From RGIG8748 sp045646525 (lineage in GTDB: Bacteria; Bacillota; Clostridia; UMGS1810): DNA of 64,000 nt. The stretch is taken from contig JAZRKX010000032.1 of assembly GCA_045646525.1 (NCBI GenBank), positions 36,971 through 100,970 on the forward strand. Direction: 5' to 3'. The notes under the pieces are model-generated. The model searched no databases. It worked only from the letters and a program-made list of their open reading frames with translations, and had not been told where the DNA came from. Positions 17,388 to 25,750 of this stretch are shown here, one piece after another (the first letter of the stretch is position 1; every line of letters begins with the position of its first letter). The position numbers and the translations under genes are program-made.

Positions 17388-18923
17388 ATGACCTTTACTT
17401 CGGCAGTTTTTTTACTTTTTATAGTAATATGTGTAGGAGTATATTATCTGTGCCCTAAGAGATTTCGCTGGATTACGCTTCTTGTGTTTAGCTATGTTTT
17501 TTACCTTTGGGGCGGGATTGGTGTACTCGGCTATATACTCTTTACTACCGTAACAACATATCTTACGGGAGTGTGTATCGGGAGTATAAAGCCTTTGGAT
17601 GATACCAAAGAATCGCGAAAGAGAGCAAAGCGCCGCAAGAAGAATCTTGCGGCTTTGGTGCTTGTGCTCAATTTTGGCTTGCTTTATTTTGTAAAGTATT
17701 GGAATTTTACTTTGGACATTCTTCATGTAAATGCTAGAGTTTTGCGTTTTAATATCCTTTTGCCGCTAGGTATTTCTTTCTATATTTTTCAGTCTATGGG
17801 TTATATAGTGGACCTTGTGAGAGACAAATACCCGCCACAGAAAAACTTCTTTAAATTCGCTTTGTTTGTGTCGTTTTTTCCGCAGCTTACACAAGGACCT
17901 ATAAGCAGATACGACAGCTTGTCCTGTCAGCTTTACAACGGCAATACTTTTTCTTTCTGTAATCTCAAAGAAGGCATTAAGCTTATGGTTTGGGGTTATA
18001 TCAAAAAGCTCGTGATAGCAGACCGTGCTGCTGTGGCTGTGTGTGCAATTATAGATAACTATACCGCATATCGCGGCTCAGTGATACTTTTTGGTGTTGT
18101 TTTGTACTGTATGCAGCTATACTGCGATTTTTCGGGCGGTATAGATATTGCAAGGGGTGCAGCCCGCCTTTTTGGTATAGATATGGCACAAAATTTCAAA
18201 AGACCGCTTTTTGCCACAAGTCTTACGGATTTTTGGCGCAGATGGCACATAACGCTCGGAGCATGGCTCAAGGATTATCTTTTTTACCCCATAACCTTGT
18301 CAAAACCCTTTATATCCTTGGGCAAATTCATACGCAGGCATATTAAGAGTAAGGCAGGAAAAATTCTTCCAACTTCTATAGCCACATTCATTATTTATTT
18401 TGTTATAGGAATCTGGCATGGTGCCAGTTGGAAATACATCGCTTTTGGTTTTTGGAACGGCTCCCTTATAACACTTGCACTTCTTTTTGAGCCATTTTTT
18501 GCAAGAACCAAAGACAAGCTTTCCATTAACGACAGCTCACTTTGGTACAGGATTTTATGTATTGTAAGAACTTGTATAATAATTGTGTTGGGACGCTATA
18601 TCACCCGCGCATCAGGTGTTTCCGAGGCGATGGACATGCTTTGGAGAACGGTACAAGACTTTGGTATAACATCCCTTTTGGATGGAACACTTCTTACATT
18701 CGGACTTACTTTGTATGACTATATGGTAATCCTGTTTGGCGTTATAGTTGTATTTGTATTTGAGCTTTGTGAGGAAATCGGTTTTATTCTTACAAAGAAG
18801 ATAGAAGAAAAGGGAAGCCTTGGGGTATTTATATTAAGCTTCTTTGCTGTAGTTATACTTTTGTATTTTGGAATTTTCAGAGGAAACTATATTTCATCGG
18901 AATTTATATATAAGCAGTTCTGA
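17388..18923 (+). CDS. MBOAT-family membrane O-acyltransferase (DltB/AlgI-like)
   Basis: 511 residues, GGAGG ribosome site. A polytopic membrane protein with about 11-12 hydrophobic segments. It has the MBOAT hallmarks: QGPISRYD, YCDFSGGIDIARG, the LTDFWRRWHITLGAWLKDY block and the catalytic His in GIWHGASWKY. MBOAT proteins of this branch transfer acyl or D-alanyl groups across the membrane to cell-wall polymers or exopolysaccharide. Together with the ligase and carrier upstream it forms the transfer core of a Dlt-like route. Length is longer than DltB (about 400) and closer to AlgI/PatA, which act on polysaccharides. Confidence 0.9.
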   Translation: MTFTSAVFLLFIVICVGVYYLCPKRFRWITLLVFSYVFYLWGGIGVLGYILFTTVTTYLTGVCIGSIKPLDDTKESRKRAKRRKKNLAALVLVLNFGLLYFVKYWNFTLDILHVNARVLRFNILLPLGISFYIFQSMGYIVDLVRDKYPPQKNFFKFALFVSFFPQLTQGPISRYDSLSCQLYNGNTFSFCNLKEGIKLMVWGYIKKLVIADRAAVAVCAIIDNYTAYRGSVILFGVVLYCMQLYCDFSGGIDIARGAARLFGIDMAQNFKRPLFATSLTDFWRRWHITLGAWLKDYLFYPITLSKPFISLGKFIRRHIKSKAGKILPTSIATFIIYFVIGIWHGASWKYIAFGFWNGSLITLALLFEPFFARTKDKLSINDSSLWYRILCIVRTCIIIVLGRYITRASGVSEAMDMLWRTVQDFGITSLLDGTLLTFGLTLYDYMVILFGVIVVFVFELCEEIGFILTKKIEEKGSLGVFILSFFAVVILLYFGIFRGNYISSEFIYKQF

Positions 18924-18934
18924 CGGAGGACGGT

Positions 18935-20737
18935 ATGAGTTCGAAAAAATGGTGTTTTGTTGCAATGCTTGCAAGTTTACTTGCGGTATTGTCGCTTGTA
19001 GTGTTAAATGTTATCGTAGACCCTTTCGGTGTGTTTGGTGATGAGTGGTACTCGTACAACATCACCAACAATCCGCGGGTTGGAAAAATAGAATATCTTA
19101 AGAAAAACCATCATAAATACGATTCGTATGTAATTGGCTGTTCTTCCACAAGTTCATACCCGGTTAAAGAACTGAACAAATATCTTGATGCAAGTTTTTA
19201 CAACATGATTATGTACGGCGGCGATATGCTCGATGTAGAGCAGACCGTGTATTACCTTGGCGAGAATTATGAAGTTAAAAACCTTGTTGTAAATGTATAT
19301 ATATCAAACGGCAGGGAATACGATGTTGAGTCCGACAAATACACAACCTCCATGCATCCTGATGCAGACGGTAGTTCTAAAATCAAATATTATTTAAAAT
19401 ATGCTTTTTTAAATCCGCAGTACTCATTTTCTAAGCTTGATGCCAAGGGTAAAGACAGGTATCTTTCGGAGCCGTTTGATGTGTTTGACGAGGAAACAGG
19501 TGCATACGATAAGCGAAAGAGGGACGCGGAGCATGTATCGGACCTGCAGTCATTTTATGCTGATTATCCTGTGTTTGAGTCGTATCCTGTTACACAGTTC
19601 ACGCTTCCAAAATACAAAGAGTGCAGTGAGAGCCTTGCAAGAATAAAAGGATATTGCGAAGAAAAGGGTATAAACCTTATTACCGTAAACGGACCTGTTT
19701 ATTATGAATATTTTAAATCCGTACCCAAAGATGAGATTGAAAGATACTACAAGGCACTCTCTGATGTTACGGATTTTTGGGATTTTTCCATAAGCTCTGT
19801 AAGTCTTGAACCGAGGTTTTTTTATGACGAAACCCATTTCAGAAATGATATAGGCAGGATGCTTCTTGCCAGAATTTTCTCCGATGATTCGGTATATATA
19901 GCATCTGATTTTGGAAAATATGTAACCAAAGAAAATGTAACAGGCTATGTGGACAGTCTGTACAGTAAGACATTTTCCGATGCGGATTATACTAAGAAGC
20001 TTCCAGTTCTTTTGTATCATCATATATCCGAAAATGCGGATAGCGATGTAATTGTTTCTCCCGCGCGTTTTGATGAGCAAATGCGTGCACTATCTGAAAA
20101 CGGATATACTGCAGTTACTACAGAAGATGTTATAAATTATATAGAAAAAGGAACAGACCTGCCCGAAAAGCCGGTTATGATAACCTTCGATGACGGATAT
20201 ATGAGTAACCATGAATATGCATACCCCATACTTAAAAAATACGGTCTCAAGGCTGTTGTATTTGCGGTAGGGGAAACATACGGAAAGACTAAATATCCCG
20301 GAACAGATGCCAGAATTTTTCCGCATTTCGGCGATAAAGAAAGACTTGATATGGCGGGAGTAATCGAAGTGCAGTCGCACAGTTATGCCATGCACCAGAA
20401 TTCAAGCTTGGTGGATGGCGAAGCATATGAAAATATGCTCAAAAAAGAGGATGAAAGTGATGTAGACTATGTAAGCCGTCTTAAAAGAGATTGGGATAAA
20501 TGGGCAGAGCTTATGGGATATGCGCCCAGTTCACTTGCATTTCCTCACGGAAAGAGCGACCTTCTTACACAGGCGGTATTAAATGAGTGCGGAGTTAAGC
20601 TCACGTTTTCTACAAACTCCAAGGCGGATACTATTATTAAGGGTGTAGCGCTTTCCGGCTACTCTTTGGGAAGATTTAATGTTACGGAAGATATCACCGC
20701 AGATAAGCTCATTGAGATTGTAAATGTTCATAACTGA
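18935..20737 (+). CDS. fusion of an SGNH (DltD/AlgJ-like) domain and a CE4 polysaccharide deacetylase
   Basis: 600 residues, GGAGG ribosome site. One N-terminal membrane anchor (about residues 7-28). An SGNH-type domain follows: the Ser block VIGCSSTSSYP near residue 68 and an Asp-x-x-His block in FYDETHFRND near residue 301. From about residue 350 the protein is a PgaB/IcaB-like NodB domain: PVLLYHHIS, the metal/catalytic MITFDDGY motif, EVQSHSYAMH with the second His pair, and a LAFPHG motif. The enzyme would sit outside the membrane. The first half can finish or edit O-acyl transfer as DltD does; the second can remove N-acetyl groups from amino sugars. I see no frameshift, so the fusion is real in this sequence. 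Confidence 0.85.
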   Translation: MSSKKWCFVAMLASLLAVLSLVVLNVIVDPFGVFGDEWYSYNITNNPRVGKIEYLKKNHHKYDSYVIGCSSTSSYPVKELNKYLDASFYNMIMYGGDMLDVEQTVYYLGENYEVKNLVVNVYISNGREYDVESDKYTTSMHPDADGSSKIKYYLKYAFLNPQYSFSKLDAKGKDRYLSEPFDVFDEETGAYDKRKRDAEHVSDLQSFYADYPVFESYPVTQFTLPKYKECSESLARIKGYCEEKGINLITVNGPVYYEYFKSVPKDEIERYYKALSDVTDFWDFSISSVSLEPRFFYDETHFRNDIGRMLLARIFSDDSVYIASDFGKYVTKENVTGYVDSLYSKTFSDADYTKKLPVLLYHHISENADSDVIVSPARFDEQMRALSENGYTAVTTEDVINYIEKGTDLPEKPVMITFDDGYMSNHEYAYPILKKYGLKAVVFAVGETYGKTKYPGTDARIFPHFGDKERLDMAGVIEVQSHSYAMHQNSSLVDGEAYENMLKKEDESDVDYVSRLKRDWDKWAELMGYAPSSLAFPHGKSDLLTQAVLNECGVKLTFSTNSKADTIIKGVALSGYSLGRFNVTEDITADKLIEIVNVHN

Positions 20738-20739
20738 TT

Positions 20740-20765
20740 AAACGGCCGCTTTAAAACGGTCGTTT
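20740..20765 (+). terminator. hairpin after the Dlt-like operon
   Basis: A 9-bp stem with one G-U pair (20740-20748 with 20757-20765) lies right after the stop at 20737. The following U-tract is weak. Confidence 0.6.
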
Positions 20766-20790
20766 ATATTTCCAGCAGGGTGGTGCATAA

Positions 20791-21663
20791 ATGAGACAGA
20801 TAAAATATATTGTTACTTTGGAAGACTCGGGAAAAAGAATTAAAGATATATTGAGGCAAAAATTATCGTTTTCTGCCTCTGTTATCACACAACTCAAAAA
20901 GACCTCCGACGGAATATTGTGCAACGGAGAATGCGTTTTTGCGGTTCATAAGGTATCCTCGGGCGATGAGATAGTAATTAATCTTGCCGACAAGGCATCC
21001 GAAAATATAGAGCCTGCCTTTATACCCATCGATATTATATATGAAAGCGAGGATATTCTGGTTGTAAATAAACCGAGGTCGATGCCTACGCATCCCTCGC
21101 AGAATCATCACAGCGATTCTCTTGCAAATGCGGTTATGGGTTACTGCATTGATTCGCCTATCACATTTAGAGTAATAACAAGACTGGACAAAGACACCTC
21201 GGGAATTGTAATAATAGCGAAAAACAAAATATCTGCCTCAATACTTACAAAACAGATGGTAGATAAGGAAATAGAAAAGGAATATATAGCTCTTTGCCAC
21301 GGCAGACTTAATGCATCGAACGGAGTTATAGACGCACCCATTGCAAGAAAAGAAGGGTCAGCTATTTTAAGGGAAATAAATCCTCTGGGAAAGGAAGCAG
21401 TAACACACTATGAGGTGATAGAGGAGAAAGAAGATAGATTTCTTGTCAGATTATTTCCAAAGACAGGGAGAACTCACCAGCTTCGTGTACACATGGCACA
21501 TATGGGTACGCCGATATTTAATGATGGATTGTATGGATTCAAAGATGGTGATAATACAACCAAGCTTCATTGCAGAAGAGTAAAGCTTCGTGACCCAATG
21601 ACAAATAATATTATGGAATTTACAGCACCTATACCCGAAGATATGAATATAGAAATCAGGTAA
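20791..21663 (+). CDS. RluA-family 23S/tRNA pseudouridine synthase
   Basis: 290 residues, AGGGTGG ribosome site. An S4-like RNA-binding N-terminus (residues 1-70) is followed by the RluA catalytic domain. The signature TRLDKDTSG contains the catalytic Asp in the R-L-D motif; KTGRTHQLRVHM is the second family motif. Enzymes of the family convert specific uridines in 23S rRNA or tRNA to pseudouridine. Which site is modified cannot be told, since clostridia carry several paralogs. It stands alone between the Dlt-like operon and the convergent pts genes. Confidence 0.92.
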   Translation: MRQIKYIVTLEDSGKRIKDILRQKLSFSASVITQLKKTSDGILCNGECVFAVHKVSSGDEIVINLADKASENIEPAFIPIDIIYESEDILVVNKPRSMPTHPSQNHHSDSLANAVMGYCIDSPITFRVITRLDKDTSGIVIIAKNKISASILTKQMVDKEIEKEYIALCHGRLNASNGVIDAPIARKEGSAILREINPLGKEAVTHYEVIEEKEDRFLVRLFPKTGRTHQLRVHMAHMGTPIFNDGLYGFKDGDNTTKLHCRRVKLRDPMTNNIMEFTAPIPEDMNIEIR

Positions 21664-21696
21664 CCTCTGCTTAAAAGTTACCTGATTTCTCTTTTT
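21653..21696. terminator. terminator shared by the ends of rluA-like gene and ptsI
   Basis: A perfect 12-bp stem (21653-21664 with 21677-21688), then a U-rich stretch on the plus strand. It covers the last codons of the pseudouridine synthase and of ptsI, so the two convergent genes share it. Confidence 0.75.
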
Positions 21697-23329
21697 GTAC
21701 TGAAGAAATGTCAGTTTCCAGAATTTTTTGTTTTATGGGTAGTATGTGCGCGGGTGATACAGAAAGTTCATCTACACCCAAAGCCAACAAAGTTTCGGTT
21801 ATAGATGTGTCTGATGCAAGCTCACCGCAGACACCGCACCATATTCCTGCTTTGTGGGCATTGTCTGCCGTTAATTTTATAAGGCGAAGTACAGCAGGAT
21901 GGTCGGGAATAAAGAAACTGTTAAGTGACGAGTTTTGTCTGTCTGCGGCAAGAGTGTATTGTGTAAGGTCATTTGTTCCTATAGAAAAGAAATCCACTTC
22001 CTTTGCCAATACATCGCTTATAATTGCAGATGCGGGAGTTTCTATCATTATTCCGAGCGGGGTGTCTTCACAGAAAGGAATTTTTTCTTTCTTTAATTCA
22101 TCGCGTACCTCTTTGCATATTGACTTGATTTGCTTTATTTCTTCAAGAGAGGTTATCATAGGAAACATTATCGATATCTTCCCGAAAGCAGTTGCACGGT
22201 AGAGCGCTCTGAGCTGAGTTTTGAAAATGCCAGGTCTTGAAAGACAAATTCGTATTGCTCTCATACCAAGGGCAGGATTCTCTTCTTTTGGAATATCAAA
22301 GTATTCTATTGTTTTGTCTGCACCTATATCTAAAGTGCGGATTATAACTTGTTTGCCAAGTGCTTTTTCAGCAGCGCTTTTATATATAGAAAACTGTTTA
22401 TCCTCATCGGGATAGGTATCGCTTTCCAGATATATGAATTCGCTTCGGAAAAGACCTACGCCCATGGCGTCATTTGCATAGACGGAGGGCATATCGTTTA
22501 GAGAGCCGATGTTTGCATAGAGAAGTATTAGCTTTCCGTCTTTTGTAATGGGGGATACCCCTTTAAGCTTTTTTAAAAGCTTTTTTTGATTTTCGTGCTT
22601 TTGCTTTTTCTCCTGCATTTTTATAATTGTTTTCATATCGGGTTCTACAAATATTTCTCCGCTGAAGCCGTCTACTATTATTTCGCAATTATTGTATTTT
22701 TTATCTGTTACCTTGTCCACTCCTATTACGGCAGGTATATTCATTGTCCTTGCAAGTATGGCTGTATGAGAATTAGAGCTTCCTTTTTCCGTAACAAAAG
22801 CAAGAATTTTATCCTTATCAAGCTGTACAGTCTGCGACGGTGCAAGGTCGGAGGCAGCAATTATTACCGATTCTTTTGAATCTATGGTGTTTTCACCAGC
22901 ATCGGAGAGAATAGATATGAGCCTTGAAGAAATATCCTTTACATCGGCGGCTCTCTCCTTCATATAGCTGTCTTCCATGGCAGAGAACATATCTGCAAAG
23001 CTGTCACATGTCATTGCAACTGCACTTTCGGCATTTATATGCCTTTCGGTTATATGAGAGCGTATGGACTTTAAATAGTCCTCATCATCCAACATCATGC
23101 GGTGAATTTCGAAAATCATTGCATTGTCTTCACCAACTTCACCAAGTGCTTTTTTATAAAGTTTATCAAGTTGAAGCGCGGCTGCGTCTTTTGCTTTTTC
23201 AAATCTTTTGAGCTCAGCATCTGTTTCTTTAATTTTCGTTCGGTGAACTCGCTGAACTGTATTATCGATAATCGCCAGCTTCCCAAAGGCAATACCACCG
23301 CTGACAGGGTGACCTTTTAATATTATCAT
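21671..23329 (-). CDS. ptsI: PTS enzyme I, phosphoenolpyruvate-protein phosphotransferase
   Basis: 552 residues, GGAG ribosome site. The N-terminal phospho-His domain carries the active His in GSSNSHTAILAR, and the C-terminal PEP-binding barrel has ALGMRAIRICL, a GTNDLTQYTLA motif and the catalytic Cys in GVCGELASD. Enzyme I takes phosphate from PEP and passes it to HPr, which feeds all PTS permeases. It follows ptsH by 12 nt, the usual ptsHI order. Length is a little under the usual 570 but no motif is missing. Confidence 0.97.
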   Translation of the reverse strand: MIILKGHPVSGGIAFGKLAIIDNTVQRVHRTKIKETDAELKRFEKAKDAAALQLDKLYKKALGEVGEDNAMIFEIHRMMLDDEDYLKSIRSHITERHINAESAVAMTCDSFADMFSAMEDSYMKERAADVKDISSRLISILSDAGENTIDSKESVIIAASDLAPSQTVQLDKDKILAFVTEKGSSNSHTAILARTMNIPAVIGVDKVTDKKYNNCEIIVDGFSGEIFVEPDMKTIIKMQEKKQKHENQKKLLKKLKGVSPITKDGKLILLYANIGSLNDMPSVYANDAMGVGLFRSEFIYLESDTYPDEDKQFSIYKSAAEKALGKQVIIRTLDIGADKTIEYFDIPKEENPALGMRAIRICLSRPGIFKTQLRALYRATAFGKISIMFPMITSLEEIKQIKSICKEVRDELKKEKIPFCEDTPLGIMIETPASAIISDVLAKEVDFFSIGTNDLTQYTLAADRQNSSLNSFFIPDHPAVLRLIKLTADNAHKAGIWCGVCGELASDTSITETLLALGVDELSVSPAHILPIKQKILETDISSVQKEKSGNF

Positions 23330-23341
23330 GGCATCTCCAAA

Positions 23342-23599
23342 TTATAGGTTTTTTGTAAAAAAAGATTTCATTTCTTCGCAGGCATCATGTTCATCTTCGC
23401 CATTTATTACAATTTTTATTTCATCATCATATTTTATGGCAAGCGACATTACGGAAAATATCTTTTTTGCATCTGCACAGGATTCGCCTTTGCTGATGGA
23501 TATGTCACTTTTAAATTTGCTCGCGGTTTTTACAAGTTGTCCTGCAGGTCTTGCGTGGATACCGAGAGAGTCTTTTATAGTATAAGTAAATTCTGTCAT
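23342..23599 (-). CDS. ptsH: HPr phosphocarrier protein with Lys at position 46
   Basis: 85 residues from the ATG at 23599, which has AAGGAGA upstream; the reading frame is open further up but that part looks non-coding. The active His15 is present in GIHARPAG. At position 46, where Gram-positive HPr has the Ser that HPr kinase phosphorylates, this protein has Lys (ADAKKIFSVMSL). The surrounding residues align without gaps, so the change looks true. The protein can still carry PTS phosphate from enzyme I but should not take part in Ser-P HPr/CcpA catabolite control. Crh also lacks one site, but it loses His15, not Ser46. Confidence 0.93.
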   Translation of the reverse strand: MTEFTYTIKDSLGIHARPAGQLVKTASKFKSDISISKGESCADAKKIFSVMSLAIKYDDEIKIVINGEDEHDACEEMKSFFTKNL

Positions 23600-23667
23600 G
23601 GCAATTCTCCTTAAATCTATTTGTATTTTAGATTTTCCAAATGTTTTAAGTATTATGCTTACTAAAA

Positions 23668-23697
23668 CAAAAAAGCGCATCTCTTTTGAGATACGCT
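23668..23697 (-). terminator. terminator of the uxu operon
   Basis: On the minus strand a 10-bp stem (23688-23697 with 23674-23683, one mismatch/G-U), loop of four, then a T-rich tract, directly after the dehydrogenase gene. Confidence 0.88.
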
Positions 23698-23714
23698 TTC
23701 AAAATTTCGGTTAA

Positions 23715-24566
23715 TTATACACCGCTGTAAGCAGAAAAACCGCCGTCTACAGGTATTACAACACCGTTTACAAAACCTGAAGCCTCATGGCTCACAAGGA
23801 AAAGGAGAGTGCCGATAAGTTCATCGGGCTCACCAAATCTTTCCATGGGAGTCTGGGACAGAATCTTCTTGGAACGCTCGCTGTAAGTTCCGTCTTCGTT
23901 AAAGAGGAGTGCTTTGTTCTGAAGGGTAGAGAAGAATCCCGGAGCTATTGCGTTAACTCTTATACCTACTTTGGAGAAATGCACTGCGAGCCACTGTGTA
24001 AAGTTGGATATAGCAGCCTTTGCACCGCTGTATGCGGGAATTTTTGTAAGCGGGGTGTATGCATTCATGGAAGACATATTTATGATTGTAGCGTCTGTCT
24101 TACCGATTAAATCTTTTGCAAAAACCTGTGTGGGAAGAAGTGTGCCGAGGAAGTTTAAATTGAATACAAATTCAACACCCTGAGGGTCTAAATCAAAGAA
24201 AGATTTAACATCTTCGAGGTTTTCGTCGCCCATTTCATAGTATTCCTTGGATGTGGAGCCCTTGGGATTGTTTCCGCCTGCACCGTTTATAAGGATATCT
24301 ACGCTTCCTAATTTTTCGTTTACGATTTTTTTTGCTTCTTCAAGACTTTCTTTACTTAATACATTTGCACTTACACCTATAGCATTGCCGCCGTTTGCAT
24401 TTATTTTGTCTGCAACTGCATTTGCTGCATCAAGGTTTAAGTCAAGTATTGCCACTTTGGCACCTGCTGCGGCAAGAGCTTCGGCAAATACTGAACAAAG
24501 TACACCGCCGCCGCCTGTAACAACACAGGTCTTTCCGCCAAGGTCTATATTGATAGGTAATTTCAT
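23715..24566 (-). CDS. uxuB: SDR-type D-mannonate oxidoreductase (fructuronate reductase)
   Basis: 283 residues, GGAGA ribosome site. A classical short-chain dehydrogenase: the cofactor motif VTGGGGVLCSVF near residue 17, NGAGGNNP, a catalytic Ser in INMSSMNAY, and the YSGAK motif with Tyr and Lys. The C-terminus has the PVDGGFSAYSGV pattern common in this group. It is 14 nt downstream of uxuA, and such SDR enzymes (YjmF/UxuB in Bacillus) reduce D-fructuronate to D-mannonate, the substrate of UxuA. Pairing with uxuA supports that reaction over other SDR roles. Confidence 0.87.
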   Translation of the reverse strand: MKLPINIDLGGKTCVVTGGGGVLCSVFAEALAAAGAKVAILDLNLDAANAVADKINANGGNAIGVSANVLSKESLEEAKKIVNEKLGSVDILINGAGGNNPKGSTSKEYYEMGDENLEDVKSFFDLDPQGVEFVFNLNFLGTLLPTQVFAKDLIGKTDATIINMSSMNAYTPLTKIPAYSGAKAAISNFTQWLAVHFSKVGIRVNAIAPGFFSTLQNKALLFNEDGTYSERSKKILSQTPMERFGEPDELIGTLLFLVSHEASGFVNGVVIPVDGGFSAYSGV

Positions 24567-24580
24567 ATTTGTTGTCTCCT

Positions 24581-25621
24581 TTATTTAGAAAGCTTTTCGC
24601 AAGCTTCCCAAAGACCGTTTATATATACTGCGCCAAGAGCTCTGTCGTAGAGGCCATAACCCGGCTTTCCGCTTTCGCCCCAAATCATTCTGCCGTGGTC
24701 CGGTCTTACATAACCATCCCAACCTGCATCGTGGTATGCCTTAACGATACCGAAGATATCGAGTGAGCCGCATTCTGTCTTGTGCGCCGCTTCCTCAAAA
24801 GATTTCGGTCCTGTAAGCTTGATGTTTCTTATATGAGCAAAGTGAATTCTGTCGGAGAACTCTTTAACAAGGTCTGCGATGTCGTTGTTGGGGTCTGCTC
24901 CCAAAGAGCCTGAGCAGAGTGTAAGACCGTTGTATCTGCTGTCATAGAGCTTTAAGAATTTCTTTAAGTTTTCCTTATTGGTAATAATTCTGGGAAGACC
25001 AAAAATGCTCCAGGGGGGATCGTCCGGGTGTATTGCCATCATTACCTTAACCTCTTCGGCAACCTTAATTACTCTGTCGAGAAAATACTTTAAGTTGTTC
25101 CAAAGCTGTTCTTCTGTTATAGCCTTATACTTTTCGAGGAGCGCTTTCATTTCGTCCTTTGTGTAGCAAAGGTCCCAACCGGGGAGAGCAAGTTCACCTG
25201 TAAGGGGGTCCATTTTTAATACTGTCTCTTCATCGTAAATAAGGGCATTGGAGCCATCGGGGAGGGGATATGCAAGATCTGAACGAGTCCAGTCGAATAC
25301 AGGCATAAAGTTATAACATACGCAGTCAATACCTGCTTTTGAAAGGTTGCGCAGAGTCTGGCAATAGTTTTCTATGTATCTGTCGCGGTCTCCGTCTCCT
25401 GTTTTGATGTCCTCATGTACGGGTACACTTTCTATTACAGATAACTCAAGGCCTGCAGCTTCTACAGTATTCTTAAGTTCCATAATTCTTTCGTAGGGCC
25501 AAACCTCTCCAACGGGAATATCGTATATTGCCGATACTATTCCTGTAACTCCGGGTATCTGTCTTATTTTTTCAAGAGTAACCGGGTCGGATTCGCCATA
25601 CCATCTGAATGTCATTTTCAT
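24581..25621 (-). CDS. uxuA: D-mannonate dehydratase
   Basis: 346 residues from the ATG at 25621, preceded by GTGAGGT; the frame extends further up through the terminator hairpin, so the longer start is unlikely. It starts MKMTFRWYGESDPV, the standard UxuA N-terminus, and shows the metal-binding MAIHPDDPPW block, CSGSLGA and VRPDHGRMIWGE. The enzyme removes water from D-mannonate to give 2-keto-3-deoxy-gluconate in glucuronate degradation. The kdgK/kdgA genes needed next are not in this window. The hydrolases in the first 13 kb might release uronates, but that link is inferred. Confidence 0.96.
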   Translation of the reverse strand: MKMTFRWYGESDPVTLEKIRQIPGVTGIVSAIYDIPVGEVWPYERIMELKNTVEAAGLELSVIESVPVHEDIKTGDGDRDRYIENYCQTLRNLSKAGIDCVCYNFMPVFDWTRSDLAYPLPDGSNALIYDEETVLKMDPLTGELALPGWDLCYTKDEMKALLEKYKAITEEQLWNNLKYFLDRVIKVAEEVKVMMAIHPDDPPWSIFGLPRIITNKENLKKFLKLYDSRYNGLTLCSGSLGADPNNDIADLVKEFSDRIHFAHIRNIKLTGPKSFEEAAHKTECGSLDIFGIVKAYHDAGWDGYVRPDHGRMIWGESGKPGYGLYDRALGAVYINGLWEACEKLSK

Positions 25622-25640
25622 AATTTTTACCTCACTTTTG

Positions 25641-25672
25641 AAAAAGCACACGGAGTAAACCCCCGTGTGCTT
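25641..25672 (-). terminator. terminator of the carA-carB/dapF operon
   Basis: A 10-bp perfect stem (25663-25672 with 25644-25653) plus a short T-tract on the minus strand. It also lies just ahead of the uxuA ribosome site, so a uxuA transcript starting upstream would contain it. Confidence 0.75.
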
Positions 25673-25691
25673 ATGGTGTTTATGTTATTTT

Positions 25692-25720
25692 AACATAAGA
25701 AAACGCAAAAAACTATGCAA
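25692..25720 (-). promoter_or_regulatory. possible uxuA promoter upstream of the hairpin
   Basis: On the minus strand TTGCAT (25715-25720), 17-nt spacer, TATGTT (25692-25697). A GCTATTAGC palindrome lies just upstream (about 25725-25733). The match is weak. Confidence 0.3.
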
Positions 25721-25750
25721 AAATTGCTATTAGCATTGCAAATATTGTTT

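Noticed and set aside
18935..20737. Two genes wrongly joined (SGNH and deacetylase)
   Set aside because: The frame is continuous, no ribosome site or start lies near the join at about residue 345-350, and one N-terminal membrane anchor serves both parts.
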